DNA from: Calonectria ilicicola
Lineage: Eukaryota; Ascomycota; Sordariomycetes; Hypocreales; Nectriaceae
Assembly (NCBI GenBank): GCA_020809705.1
Contig: CP085836.1
Coordinates: forward strand, 62,001 to 126,000
Direction of reading: 5' to 3'
Length of the DNA stretch: 64,000 nucleotides
Positions 42,850 to 54,500 of the stretch are shown piece after piece; the first letter of the stretch is position 1; the number at the start of each line of letters is the position of its first letter. The notes beneath the pieces were generated by a model. The model saw nothing but the letters and a program-made list of their open reading frames with translations, was not told where the DNA came from and searched no databases. The position numbers and the translations under genes were made by a program.

Positions 42850-44982
42850 TTACTGCTGTGAACCACTCAAGTTCAACACCTCTAGTACCTCCATTGCACA
42901 CATATTAATAAACTCCTCATGTTTCATCTCTCCTGAATTTGTGTATCTGAGTCTTAGAACGCTCTCAATCATGCGCCGCAGCCCTTCTTGCCCCTTGTGC
43001 GGTGTAATTTCTCGCTTCTCTCCGTCTCGTACATTATAGAGTATAGTACGAGGTAATCCCCCAGACTGTGGGGCAAATAAGTAAGTATATGTGCATGCCT
43101 GTACAGCATGCTCATTTGAAAGTTGCGAGACAAACTTGATCTCCCAAATAGACTCCACGCTTCCATCATCATTGCAGCCTGGAGTAGCGGATTCCACAAT
43201 AATATCAGCTCGACCATGAAGTTGTGTTCCCTGATTACCAATACTAAACTTTTGCTCGGCTTCAACCTCAAATCTTAGATTTGCAGCTGAATCTCTCAGT
43301 TCCCATAGGAGTCGACTCCTGACTAGGGAAAGGTCTTCAGGTGTCATCCAGTCGAATTTGTGGTTTTTCATTTGGATAACACGAGGTCGATAGCCCGAGG
43401 CCGAAGCTTCATATCCGCACGCGTATCGACAAAGCCATGAGATATATTGTTGTGAATGGATTGGAGGTACTATTTTAGTGCTACTTTCACTAAAATTGGG
43501 CCTATTTATTGTTCCAGTAAGATCATTCTCAAAGGCTGCGACTACAACAAGGCCATTTATATCGCTTACGGCTTCGTGGAACCTCTGTGTCGGGTCCGAA
43601 AGCACGACATTCGGTATCTCAATATGCTCCTCTTTTGGCAGAGGCAGCGAGAGCTGTCGGATACACAACTCATGCTTGACAATCTCATCAAGGTATTTGT
43701 CTCGTATATATCGGGTCATATCTTGGACACCGTTGCGAACTGGCAGAGTAAGTCCAAGCTCCAGAGGCCGGCCGGGTGCATCGGGCGGTGCAATTTTTGT
43801 TTGATTGCTTGTCATATTTATAACCGTAGCTGTTTCATATAGAGCTTCCATAGACGCGAAAGGCATGATTTTTTTATTCTCGTCATAGACCAATACAAGC
43901 TGTTTTGCAGCACGCGTTAGGGCCACAAAAATCTCGTTGGGGCAACGATCGTCCGGAAGATCGCGACCGAAAAACTTGAAAAAGGAGGAGTCGATACCAA
44001 ATAGAATGATCAGATCACGTTCGCTTCCTTTAAACTGGTGGATGGTGGAAACACACAGCTTCCCATAAATCACCCTATCATCTAGAGGAGCTTCGTCATC
44101 ATTTGATACAGCAATTGGTACTCCGTAATTCTCGCACAATACGTTGGTCAGACGTTTTAATGCCTTATTTTTGCGTATGGACGGTGCAATAATGGCACTA
44201 TTCTTAGCCCCGTGCTTCTTGATCAAGGGAAATACCTTCTTCGCCAGTGTATAGCTATACCAAGGGTAGCATCTGAGGAAAATTGGTTTTGGGCCGGGTT
44301 TAGAACTAGTGATATACGATTCGCCACCAAGAAAAACATTGTTGATAAACCGAACTGTCTCATCCGATAGTCGAAAGCTTTGGCTCAAAGGAACCCTGGT
44401 AAAAGGGTAGGGGCTGATCGGGCCTAGCAACTCAGGAGCCAGAGTAAGATACCGGTGGTCGGCACCACGGAATCGGTATATGGATTGCCGCTCGTCACCG
44501 AGCACAACAAGGCGGGCAGATTGACCACCTGCATTCCTTTTATTGGCTAGAATAAAACAATTGGTTAACCAAAAAACGAGCTTGGTGCAATCTTGAAACT
44601 CGTCCAGCACAATAATATCATAGGGCGCAGAACTCCATCGGGGAAGCTCATTGGAAGCAAGAACTTTTTTTTTCTGCTCTGCCAGTATAGCATCATTGTT
44701 CACAACAACGCCAAAAAGGGAGCTGGCCATCCCGTGAAAAGTGAGAACATCACAGTTGGAGTAACACTGAAGCCGGCGACGGGTTGCAAGTTGAAGGTTC
44801 TTCGAGTAGGTAAGCACGGCTACTCGTTTGTCTGGGTAGGCGGCAACGATAGCTTCTGCTGTAGCCGTTTTGCCCGACCCTGGCCGCGCCGAAACCACAA
44901 CATTTTGACCAATGCAGAGTCTTACTACCTTCATTTGCTCATCAGATGGGGCAAATGAAGGCTTCTTTACCCGCCGAAGCAA
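42850..44982 (-). CDS. UvrD-like SF1 helicase fused to a PD-(D/E)XK nuclease
   Basis: An intact 710-residue frame. The helicase motifs are complete: SDEQ near residue 13 (Q motif), ARPGSGKT 32-39 (Walker A), VLTYSKNLQ 56-64 (Ia), VLDEFQD 125-131 (Walker B), LGDERQSIYRFRGAD 161-175 (III), VPLSQSFRL 198-206 (IV), VSTIHQFKGSERD 311-323 (V) and VALTRA 353-358 (VI). After a linker, residues 570-640 show GRADII, WEIKF and QACTYTYLF. This is the D, ExK and QxxxY pattern of RecB/Cas4-type nucleases. The pair suggests a DNA end-processing enzyme, working by analogy like RecB/AddA or Dna2. It has no introns and no lesion although LINE and LTR debris surrounds it. No nuclear localisation or partner gene is visible. 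Transfer from a virus or bacterium is conceivable but not shown. Confidence 0.85.
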   Translation of the reverse strand: MLRRVKKPSFAPSDEQMKVVRLCIGQNVVVSARPGSGKTATAEAIVAAYPDKRVAVLTYSKNLQLATRRRLQCYSNCDVLTFHGMASSLFGVVVNNDAILAEQKKKVLASNELPRWSSAPYDIIVLDEFQDCTKLVFWLTNCFILANKRNAGGQSARLVVLGDERQSIYRFRGADHRYLTLAPELLGPISPYPFTRVPLSQSFRLSDETVRFINNVFLGGESYITSSKPGPKPIFLRCYPWYSYTLAKKVFPLIKKHGAKNSAIIAPSIRKNKALKRLTNVLCENYGVPIAVSNDDEAPLDDRVIYGKLCVSTIHQFKGSERDLIILFGIDSSFFKFFGRDLPDDRCPNEIFVALTRAAKQLVLVYDENKKIMPFASMEALYETATVINMTSNQTKIAPPDAPGRPLELGLTLPVRNGVQDMTRYIRDKYLDEIVKHELCIRQLSLPLPKEEHIEIPNVVLSDPTQRFHEAVSDINGLVVVAAFENDLTGTINRPNFSESSTKIVPPIHSQQYISWLCRYACGYEASASGYRPRVIQMKNHKFDWMTPEDLSLVRSRLLWELRDSAANLRFEVEAEQKFSIGNQGTQLHGRADIIVESATPGCNDDGSVESIWEIKFVSQLSNEHAVQACTYTYLFAPQSGGLPRTILYNVRDGEKREITPHKGQEGLRRMIESVLRLRYTNSGEMKHEEFINMCAMEVLEVLNLSGSQQ

Positions 44983-46813
44983 GCCATGGCTGTTTGTGAA
45001 GAAACGAGAAGAGATGCGAACACAAGGGACCCGGCGCTAGTGCATTGTCAATATTTCAAATTCTGCTATGTATACTATGTATTCTTCTCGCTTCCGCTGG
45101 GAGTACTTCTATTACTTACCAGTAGATCAACGGCGTGTGATCGTAGTCGTACCAGTGTGACTAGATGCCGAGTTAGGAAGGAGCCAGCAATCATCTTGGC
45201 TCTCAGCTCCAAACTACATTCATAAACGAGTACAATATGGTGATGGCTTGTAATGCCCACATATCAAGGGATCATTGAACGTGATAAACATATCCAGAAC
45301 CAGGATAGTAAGCAAGTGTCAACAGAGGTTAGATGCCACTACTTGCCATATATCTATGAGTCATCATGAAGGCATTTTTTTAATTTGTTGGTAGCCAATA
45401 GATTCACGTCATCTACCTGCCGATACTTTATCACTTGTGCTACAGTGAGGTGCAAGTTGTATTGACGGGTTCTGTTACCTAAATTATCAACCTCAAGAAG
45501 CTACTAACATTTAACGCAACTACGAGCTACCGATCTATTCTTATTTATTTGTTTATTAATTTGTCACATTGAAGAATAGAATTGAGGGACGTGGGAATGA
45601 CAGAAGTCCGGTTCAGTGCCTACCTACCGGTACTAAAGTATTGAACGGCGAAGTGGGGTAATTCACGTGAACGAGGGATTGTAAGGTATGGTATCAGATC
45701 CTAAATCAACAAGCAGTTTCGGTGAAAACATCATGAAATATACTGAAGGCCATTACTCAGCAGCAAACTTTTTAAAATATATCAGTAATAGCCTATGGTC
45801 CTTCTCGTTCAAATAAATATCACAATTAAAATGAAAAGACACCCAAGTACGTTTGATATGATCACTCATGGAGAAGACCTAGAAATGGATGGTCAACTGT
45901 CGCACAGTTTACCGATGAGCACGGTGGTGTTGATTGTGGCTTCGTGTGATATCGGCGTTTGGACCAGCAACTCCGGTTGGCGAGGTGCACCTCCTCACCT
46001 ACCAATCATAACGGCCGGAGCTCTTTCCCTTAACCCGAGACAGGGAATGGGAATCTGCGCTTACTACGTAGTGGGCTGGCTTGCTGCTTACCGTTTCAAA
46101 GGCCGATACCACACACCATAATCAACGCCACCACAGTCATAACAAATAAATGAGTCATATTTATTACGTGGCAAGGTATCATAAGCTATTGTTAAATCGT
46201 CATTGAATTTTGCTGTTTAGCAATGTCATCAATGTATTGATACGATTTCACTGCCAACACACACTAGAAGCCGTAGAAAGTGTGTGCCTTAGGCAGCCAG
46301 GGAAGCCTGTATATCGGCTCTCTACTAGAGCAGATAGCAAAGAGAACCTTGACCTTCCTACAACACATCTTTATGACCCTAATGTTCTGACCCTACCGTA
46401 TCACGCATTTCATGATATTTTCCGCTGGACACCAGTGGGTTAGGATCTGACATAGTCTAGTCAATCAGTTGAACTGATTCACTTCTTTTGTTTTTTTCAT
46501 TAGGAATACTCTTGTCGGCTATTGAATAGGACCTCTATTATTATTCCAAAGACCATCCACACAGCAGTTAATTTGCCAACCCAGTTTACCGCCAGTGGTT
46601 ACCGTCTCTTATTCACATCCATGCGACCTGCAGAATCAGCCGAGCTTCTAGAGGTCACCTGATAACTCCGCAGCCAGCGCCTAAGAGGGATCGAATTGGA
46701 TTGGACCTGAACTTGGTCATACTGCACTGGGTATCAAGAAAACGACACATCGAAGACGTTAATCATGGAGTTTCCAAGATAACAACGGCGCTCAACTGCT
46801 TTGATGACTCAAT
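44983..46813. other. No gene recognised
   Basis: Upstream region of the helicase-nuclease gene followed by AT-rich sequence. The near-minimal helicase promoter should lie just right of 44982, but no motif is distinctive. Confidence 0.4.
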
Positions 46814-47461
46814 ATGGGATTTACGGGCAGAGAATTCAGAAACATTCACTGGAGAATAGTCGTTCCACAGATGGTGCATGGGTTGTCAAATGCCAACTGG
46901 GGAACAGGGCGCAAACCATTCGCAGCGGGCAAATTCGGCTCTAGTACAAAATCTACAAGAAGCCATCGAATATTCATTGAGACAGATGCAAATAAAGCAC
47001 ATAAGATTCATCAGCAAATGGTACGAGCCGAGCCAGATGCCATCCATATATACACAGACGGCAGCGGTATCAATGGTCATATTGGAGCTGCAGCGGTTTG
47101 CACTACCACACAAGAAACACGGAGCGCGTACATGGGAGAGAATGGAATCTCTACAGTATATGATGGTAAGCTAAAAGGTATTAGCTTGGGGCTCAGAATT
47201 GCACAAAAAGACAAAGACAATGGGAATAGTAGAAGTAAGCTGTTGATCTACACCGACTGCCAAGCTGCTATCCGATCTACTGCCCGGCCGAAAGAAAAAA
47301 TAAGGGGTAATTTGCTTAAGTGCATCAAGCGACAGATAGAGAAACTTCAATCAGAGGGACTAGACACCGAGATCAGATGGATCTCAGCGCACACGACGAT
47401 TGAAGGCAACAGAGAAGCGGACCGGGCAGCCAAGAAGGCTGCGAGGCGTAGAAAGGACTAA
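46814..47461 (+). pseudogene. RNase H domain of a LINE, catalytic Glu lost
   Basis: A 215-residue frame with HIYTDGSGING (first Asp), STVYDGKLKGISLGL, LLIYTDCQAAIRS (third catalytic Asp) and WISAHTTIEGNREADRAAKKAA (His and last Asp), the RNase H domain at the end of Tad-type fungal LINEs. The second catalytic residue, normally Glu in AELxGI, is Lys (GKLKGI), a change a G to A transition would make. Reverse transcriptase and endonuclease are absent, so the copy is truncated. The stop at 47459 is followed by about 130 bases of GC-rich 3' sequence. Confidence 0.8.
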
Positions 47462-47635
47462 TCTGGACCCAAAGTAGTATAACAAGGTGTGGAGACTAGT
47501 TGTGGCTGGCCTCGATGGCCTCACGGCCTCAATGCGTTGTCGCAGCCCCACAGCCAATTGGGGCTGGACCTAGCTATAAAACACATAGTTGACTGCTCTT
47601 TATTTCATAGGAATTAAGGCTCTTTCAATCTCTCG

Positions 47636-49486
47636 TTATGACCCAATGACCAAAGTGTGATACAAATCAATTTGTAGACTGGCATTTCTGACTGGCTTTC
47701 CTCCAGGGCCGCGAGGATTAACCCAGCCATGTTCCTCTTTACAATGTTGCTGGATGGTGTTTGTCTCCCGAGTGATATACCCACACTCTTTGCATTGTAA
47801 ACAGTCTGTTTTAGGTGCTTTGAGGAATGGTATTGCTGTTGTGTGCGGAGCAGGGAAGCGAAATGCTTTGAGATCTATTTGACTTCTTAAGACATTTAGC
47901 GTATTCTGGACCTCAGTACAAATAGCCTTTATTTGTTGCTTTGTGAATATTTGATGATGTTTGTTGCTATTGTTCAGATGTGACTTTATTTCATTGGCAA
48001 CAATACCATATTCACAGCACTTGCAGACAAATATATTGTATTGGGACAAGTGTATGAATGGCCCAACGGTTAATGGAGAGCTATTGTTATCTTCTGGTTG
48101 TCTTTTAGATGGTGTGATAGCTCCTTCTGCAAGTGAGAACTGTTTCTTAGTGACTGGCGTAGACTCTGAGGATAATATTAGAGAATTTCTTTTTCGTTTT
48201 CTGGATGAATTTGCATGTGTATTGTTACTAGCCTCTGCTTCCAATTCACGGGTTTTTAGGCTATTCCCCCTCGAGCACTCAAGCTGTAGGAATTCATGCC
48301 ATTTGCTCGAGGCTTGTTTATAAAGCTGTAGTAAGGATGGTTGGAGTTGATTGGGGTATGCACCATCAATACCATATGTCGTAGATCTTTGCAAGGGTCT
48401 GTGGCCGCTCTGCCATGCATAGACTACGTCGGGATTGCCATTAGGCGTTTTATCATTATACCGGTTAAACGCTGTAGCTGCTGCGCTAACATGCTTTTCT
48501 GTGATTGCGATGGAAATCTGTCTGTATAATTGTGCCCCTATACTAAATCGAATTTTAGGTGAGGCCTTGCTAAAGCGCTTTAATTCCCGGGAGAATGTAG
48601 TAGTATTCTAAATTGAACTATCCGCGGCCGGTGAGAAGAGTAAAGTTGGTTCTGCATGCTTGTCGAAACAAGTTCGTAAGAGCATATATGTAAGCCGTCT
48701 AATATAAATAAGATAATTGTATACGAGGAATTGAATAGGCTTAGGAAGGAATCGTGCAATATAGAACTCGTTGTTTGTAGCGAGGCGGGCTTTGTGGTGT
48801 CGAGTGATAAAAATGACCTGCCCCCTATAGATATAAATACCTTGTAACCGTGACGCTGTATTAGAGTGTTCTATGGTTATTAGCTCTGAGATTCTAGCCC
48901 ATTGCCCTCCCGTCAAATTAAATAGGAGCATGACCATTTTTAGAAGCCTGTTGTGCTCCTCGATGTATTTGCGAATGACTTTGATATCCCATGTTGTTTT
49001 GCTTTTGCTATTTGTCTGAATAAATGTGTCAACTGATGATGTGCATGCTATTTTCAGCAGTTTAAGATAGGCATCATTTATTCCATTAGCAGGATCTGAA
49101 ACAAATGAGTAGCCAACATAAGATTCTGATATCCTATCACGGATTCTATTGAGATCGGGTTTAGATGGTTCCAAATTATACATAAGTCGTTGGTAGCAAC
49201 CTTTTGTATCTCGAAGTACGCCACGTACAAGGCCGCGGAAAGCATCCATAGTTAAGCGAAATTCGCCATCCCAAGAAAGCTGCTCGCCATCTTCGCTCCA
49301 CTCAAATAAAAATGGTGGGCTAGGCAGGGTACGAGCCAACCAGAACGTGTGAAAGCTCACTTTCAGAGAAAGTGAGGAACGCCATAAGCATGTAGGACCA
49401 AAACAAACCCCACAGGGCCGGGAGCTAGCGGTCGCCCTACACAGGTGCGTGATCACATTGACTAGAGATTTCTCACACCATATCAA
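47636..49486 (-). pseudogene. Tyrosine-recombinase-like protein with C2H2-type zinc fingers (RecQ/TLH-associated family)
   Basis: One minus-strand frame interrupted by a single TAG (48608-48610). Part one: FEWSEDGEQLSWDGEFRLTM, GGQWARISELITIEHSNT (box I Arg), VIFITRHHKARLATNN (Lys). Past the TAG: YRQISIAITEKHV and AWQSGHRPLQRSTTYGID, with the His and a candidate catalytic Tyr. Part two: zinc-finger-like CKCCEYGIVANEIKSHL...HH and CKECGYITRETNTIQQH (OrsD/DUF3505 type), stopping as LVIGS at 47636. I recognise this order from large fungal genes that continue into a RecQ helicase and lie near telomeres; the helicase half is missing. The family normally has a Trp at the TAG, so one G to A change could explain it. 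The start is not fixed; homology begins near 49330. Confidence 0.65.
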
Positions 49487-49816
49487 AGCAGTTAGGAACT
49501 CATTTTTGCAGCGAATCCAGCTAAACTCAACCCAACCTTGGTTGGTTTTTCTACTAAAGAGCTTCGCCCACTGGCGTTCAGGATGCGGCCGCTGCCATCC
49601 ACGGTCATCAGGTAACCGAATCAGGAAGTGACAAAGTGGAGATAATATGCAACTAGAAGGACCACATCAAGCTATATTACTAGAAATCTGATGGGGGCTA
49701 CTTGGCAACATGGATAACTGGACAAAGAGGCGACATTCTGCTAAGAAAGGACAAGAAAACGAAGGAAAGGCCCATTGATTGCTCTTACTGCACTAAAGCA
49801 ACTGAATTCCCATCCA
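49487..49816. other. No gene recognised
   Basis: 330 bases between the recombinase-like relic and the FAD oxidoreductase. One basic short frame (KDKKTKERPIDCSYC) around 49750 may be a LINE or gag scrap; not assigned. Confidence 0.3.
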
Positions 49817-51553
49817 TCAGTAGACTAAGGCCGGCAAAGCTACGCTTCCATCGGTTAGGCTCGGGGGGCGATAGGATTCCCATTGCTGTTCCGCTAACGC
49901 ATCAGTCAACTCTTCCTCATTCGCAACGAGAGCCTTGGCGACAATCTGATCTTTCAGTAGATCATCGTTTTCCTCCTGGCTGGTGCTGACTGTCCTCGTT
50001 GTGTTTGTGCCAGGGAGCTGAACACCCTGGGACCACTTGAAAAAGTTTTCCTTGTCCCAGATTTGCTTGATACGCCGCAACTCCTGATGATTATTCCCGT
50101 AGTATGACTTTTCATGGACGTCTGACTTGAGTGAGTCGTCGGGGAAATTGATGAACGTGGCCCCCTGCACCATGCCAAATGGGCTCAGTTTTGGCTTCAT
50201 CCTTTCAAGGAAACCTCTCATGTTCATCTCTAGCCATTTCTCATCCCACTGGATCATGATGTACGCGTGGTAGATACAACCACGCCAGCGAAAAGCGGTG
50301 TCCTGCCGTTGCTTCTCGTTTGCCGCTCCACCTGAATGAATAAAGGTCACCTGCAGCATGCCTGTTTCGCCTGCGAACTGATCTTTGAAAACCTTCATCT
50401 CGTCTTTGATGATTCTGGTTATATTTTCGATGTTCCTTCGGCCATTCTTGAACACGAAGGAAGTATAAATCTGGTAAGACCGGTTGGAAGGGAAGGACTT
50501 TTTGGTCTCCTCGATCCACTGCGCCGCGAGAGTCTCATGAAAAAATCGGGAAGATTTCTCCTGCAACGATCGTCGCTTGAGCTGCTTCTGAAGTTCTGCA
50601 TGTTGACTAGGAGCGTTCGGTAGAGTCCAGTCATCGATTGCTTGGTTAAAGGCTCCCCGGGCGCCATTGTAATAGACCAGAAACCGAACTGCAAGATCAG
50701 TCCTGGTGTTCGAAAGGTCGCACAGCCAGGAGCTGTCAAGAGTCATTTCATTCGGCCAGTTTCTGGTATAAAACCCATTCATGGTGGCCATGAATCCGTC
50801 CATGGCTTGTCTATCCGGAAACCAAGTGTACCGCCCGGCGACGACAAAATCACTCTTCAGCTTTTTCAGTGCCAACTTCATTTCGACGACCACACCAAAG
50901 TTCCCGCCGCCAGCACCACGGAGGGCCCAGAAGAGCTTGCCTTTGTCCTTTTTTGGATCATCGCGCTCCGAAACAGTCACCTCATCTCCATCCGCGGTAA
51001 CAATGGTAAACTCTTTCACAGTGTCGCAACCCATTCCAAAGCTTCTCGTGAATGGGGAGAGACCACCCCCTAACATAAAGCCACTCACTCCTACAGTGGG
51101 ACAACGCCCGCCGTTGACAACGAAGCCATCAAGATGCTTGCTGACCAATTTCTTGTACACATGGAACCACAATGCGCCGCCCTTTACGGTCACAGTTTCC
51201 GATGTCGTGTCAAGGTTAACCTCGTTCATCAGCCCGAGCTCCATCAAGATCCCGATATTCGTCGTGGAGCCTCCCGCATAAGAGTGGCCACCATTCTTGA
51301 TCGTGATGGGGATCTTTCGTGGTTTTGCAATTTTAATTACGTCCCGCACATCGCAAGCACACTTCGGCTGAACAACACAGGGGGGGCTCGAGAAGCGATA
51401 GATGAGATTGGCAGTGGCAATATAACGCTCGTAGTCGTCCTCCCCAGGTTCGTATACCGGGATTTTCTTGGCTTTGAAAATCTTGATGGCACTCTCCATA
51501 TCCTTGTCAGAGTATGGAATTATCTCACGAACAATGGGAGTTTGGTTTGACAT
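49817..51553 (-). CDS. FAD-linked oxidoreductase, berberine-bridge-enzyme-like
   Basis: An intact, intronless frame; I choose MSNQTPIVREII (51553), which gives 578 residues. Another ATG at 51652 adds a low-complexity leader. The FAD_binding_4 domain covers about residues 50-200: PKCACDVRDVIKIA, then ITIKNGGHSYAGGST, whose His normally carries the flavin, and NGGRCPTVGVSGFMLGGG, whose Cys makes the second covalent bond. The substrate domain follows, and the C-terminal BBE motif is YYGNNHQELRRIKQIWDKENFF. Such enzymes oxidise alcohols, sugars or secondary metabolites with oxygen. There is no N-terminal signal peptide in the chosen start, unlike many secreted relatives. No polyketide or peptide synthetase is nearby, so a cluster role is not supported. 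It could work alone in detoxification. Confidence 0.9.
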   Translation of the reverse strand: MSNQTPIVREIIPYSDKDMESAIKIFKAKKIPVYEPGEDDYERYIATANLIYRFSSPPCVVQPKCACDVRDVIKIAKPRKIPITIKNGGHSYAGGSTTNIGILMELGLMNEVNLDTTSETVTVKGGALWFHVYKKLVSKHLDGFVVNGGRCPTVGVSGFMLGGGLSPFTRSFGMGCDTVKEFTIVTADGDEVTVSERDDPKKDKGKLFWALRGAGGGNFGVVVEMKLALKKLKSDFVVAGRYTWFPDRQAMDGFMATMNGFYTRNWPNEMTLDSSWLCDLSNTRTDLAVRFLVYYNGARGAFNQAIDDWTLPNAPSQHAELQKQLKRRSLQEKSSRFFHETLAAQWIEETKKSFPSNRSYQIYTSFVFKNGRRNIENITRIIKDEMKVFKDQFAGETGMLQVTFIHSGGAANEKQRQDTAFRWRGCIYHAYIMIQWDEKWLEMNMRGFLERMKPKLSPFGMVQGATFINFPDDSLKSDVHEKSYYGNNHQELRRIKQIWDKENFFKWSQGVQLPGTNTTRTVSTSQEENDDLLKDQIVAKALVANEEELTDALAEQQWESYRPPSLTDGSVALPALVY

Positions 51554-54500
51554 TGTTGATGTAAGTGATCGAAACCGGTCAAGTGATGTTGAAGGCAGGA
51601 GATAGAATGTAGGCAAGTGGTAGAATGTACTAGGTAAATTGAGATGATTCAAGGCGAGGTGAGCATGGAAATGGCTGGATTGAAATCGTAAAACATTCCC
51701 TTCTTATACCTGGAACAATGTAAGGCTTGCGTATCATGCGAGTGATGGATACACGTCTAATAATACTGCTCAAGTCCCGGGGATGACCAATGAAGAGAAT
51801 GCTCTAGGACTGGTATCGGGCCGTGCTTATTTTCCCGCGTTGGGTTATCAGCTGATGACATAGGGATTTTCACCCATCGGGAGGCTTGTCATGCATCATC
51901 CACCCATACAGCCGCCGGAGCCGGAGTATTTGGGAAGTGATTAGACTCGGGTACGCGTGCAGGCAAGAACAAGTGCCCGTGCATGTGATCCACTGCAGGA
52001 TAGTTAACCGAGCCCCAGAACCCAATAGTGGTGATTGGATCCCATTATCATCACGTTTCAAAATCAGAGCAGATCGGCGATGTCAGGGTAATTTGTGAAT
52101 CAAAGCAAAGTACGGAGTACCAAATCAGAATTCTGCGGGAAGAACAGTGCGGCGAGGTGGGGAAATGAGGCCTTCTATTCCGCACGAGAGAATGCAGACG
52201 TGCCATTGCTAATTGTGCATTATATTTGTCGAGTACGCTATAAACTAGCGTAGTTTATCCCCCATTAGGAAACAGCTAGTGATGTGTTGTCAGCCCTCAA
52301 TACATGCTGTGCGCCATGTGAGCCCTATTGGTTCACTCCTTGGGAGCCCTAGGAGACAGAGCCTATGAGATAATGTAACGCGCCGGACGTGTTATGAATC
52401 ATCTCTCTACCCCGCACTAGCATGGTATTTGTCCCTTTTGGTGATCGACGGTGTGATGAAAGATGAAAATACGTAAAAACCGCGCAAGGTAGCAGTCCTA
52501 TTTAAATGTTGGGCATGAGAGGGATTGCTGCCTAAAACACATTGACTCCAGACGTACAACGGGGGCCAATAAGTGCAAGAACATTGGAGTTGGCGAGCTA
52601 GCAATCAATGTGCTAGCACTCGTTGGCTAGGTTGTCTGATTCTGGCCCACTCAAGCTAGCCGGTCTGTGCAGGACCAACTTAGCCAGCACATGAATCCTT
52701 TACAAGGAATAAAGGCTTAGCAGGAGGCTTGAGCCTGGTCAGCGAGAGATTTGGTAAAGTTTAGAGGGCACGGAATTTTGACCGCAAATGGATCTCGGGA
52801 GCCTTCTTTCTCTTACCTACCTGGAAACGGATCCTTGTTCTAAGAATGACCCTTGTCGAGCGAGATCTACAAGCATTCTCCGTCGCTTCCCCCCTCTAAA
52901 TGGCGTGTCACGGCCATGTACTAAATCCACACAAGGTATATTTACCGCTGTAGGTGATGTGGCGGTTGTTAATATAACCCTCTAAGTGATATATTGCTCT
53001 ATTGAGGCTATGACATAGAGTCTTAGCGGAATAATGCTTATCTGGAGGGGCATCTTTACTAATGGCATAAATAAGGACACCCTGGGCTTCATCTTGAACC
53101 ACTTATACGATTTATCTTTGACTTGTGCTTAGCATATTGCGCTTTATGTTTCTTGAGCGATGAAGTGCTCGCGACGCTACCGCACCATCGACTACGGAGA
53201 AGTGAGTAAGCCCAAATTTCCTTCAGAGGACTAGGGCTCCTTTACCCCTTTTTAGGGCGCTTAGGGAGTGGCTGACGGCACGATAGAGGGCGGTCCCCAA
53301 TGTACTGTACCATGCCAAACTGTAACTGTTCTCTCCTGGTCAACTCCGTGATGGCCGGCAGCAGTATACCAGCCCAAAATTAGTAGCCCAAAATTAGTGG
53401 CACCCTCTGCGTGAGCTCCATTTTGTTTTCCTGGATGGGCCAAAGGCCTTGTTGGTTGGTTAGTGGCCCCTCTACCTAGTCCTCTTTGAGGCCTAGCCAG
53501 GTGCCTCGGAGCAGGGTCAAGCAAGATCGTCAGTTGGGTGGCCCACTTACCACATCCGTCGAGAAGCGCCAATACTTTATAGATAGATGTATCCTATCTA
53601 GGGACTGAAATTGAATCTTATCTTTTTACATAAGGCGAATCAGGCCTCCCGCGCCGGTAGTTGAAGAACTTTGCTTTTTGGCAAAGGTGACACTAATGTG
53701 TGGTTTGAAGTCCAGTCCGACGACCGGCCAGATTCCTTGTGCGTGCCTTTTATCTGTTGGATGTTTGGACGTTTGGATGTGAGGACTACTAACCAAATTC
53801 ATAACCTTGAGCCGGTCGCTAATTACTTCGGTTCCAAGTTATCGGGACAGACCAGTCTAGTTAGCTATGTTGGTCGTGACAGCCGAGTGAAGGATCCACT
53901 AAAACGAACACGCAAACTATGCGCAAACAAACGTACAAGCAAGCAAGCGGATGAGCGAGCAAATAAAAACAAAATACCTAGCAAGCTGGCGCGTATATAT
54001 CAAATTCTACGACCTTGTAATACCCAAAATCACGCAGTGAGCTCGCATCTTTTTCCTTTCGGCCAACGCCAAGAATCCCGCTGCACTTCTGAGGAACATC
54101 ATCTCCCAAGGCCCCAGAGTATACCAAATGCCAAGAAATTCGAGCTCAAGCCACTGGAACCTTCGGTAAGGAAAGTGGTATATGACTGCACCAGAGGTGT
54201 GAGCAGCTATCCTGCAAGACACCGTTATATCCGGACTGAACCACCTGGTGGGGCACCAACTTGACTCAGGATGTCACACCGAGTGTCATAACTATGATAC
54301 TGCTTCGCTGACACCTAGGATAAGCGTAGAACTGCTGCTGGGCCTGCTGCTACACGTTAGCAGGGAAACCCCAGCCGAGGAAGGCATTGGACTAACTAGG
54401 ATCAGGGTGTCAATATTAAATCTCATTCGTCACGTAAGTTTGCTAGCCAGCTAACGAACACCAAGTAGCCGGCGGCAGGCGTCCTTAGGGCGCTCACCGT

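Noticed and set aside
43456..43842. Plus-strand open frame of 128 codons
   Set aside because: It is the opposite-strand shadow of the helicase-nuclease gene and has no motif.
47636..49486. Captain (DUF3435) recombinase of a Starship element
   Set aside because: The motif wording (GGQ.AR.SEL, HHKAR, GHRP...YG) and the adjoining OrsD-type fingers fit the RecQ-associated family better, and no Starship borders or cargo order are visible.
49817..51553. Biosynthetic gene cluster around the FAD oxidoreductase
   Set aside because: No polyketide synthase, peptide synthetase, terpene enzyme, transporter or pathway regulator adjoins it; only transposon relics do.
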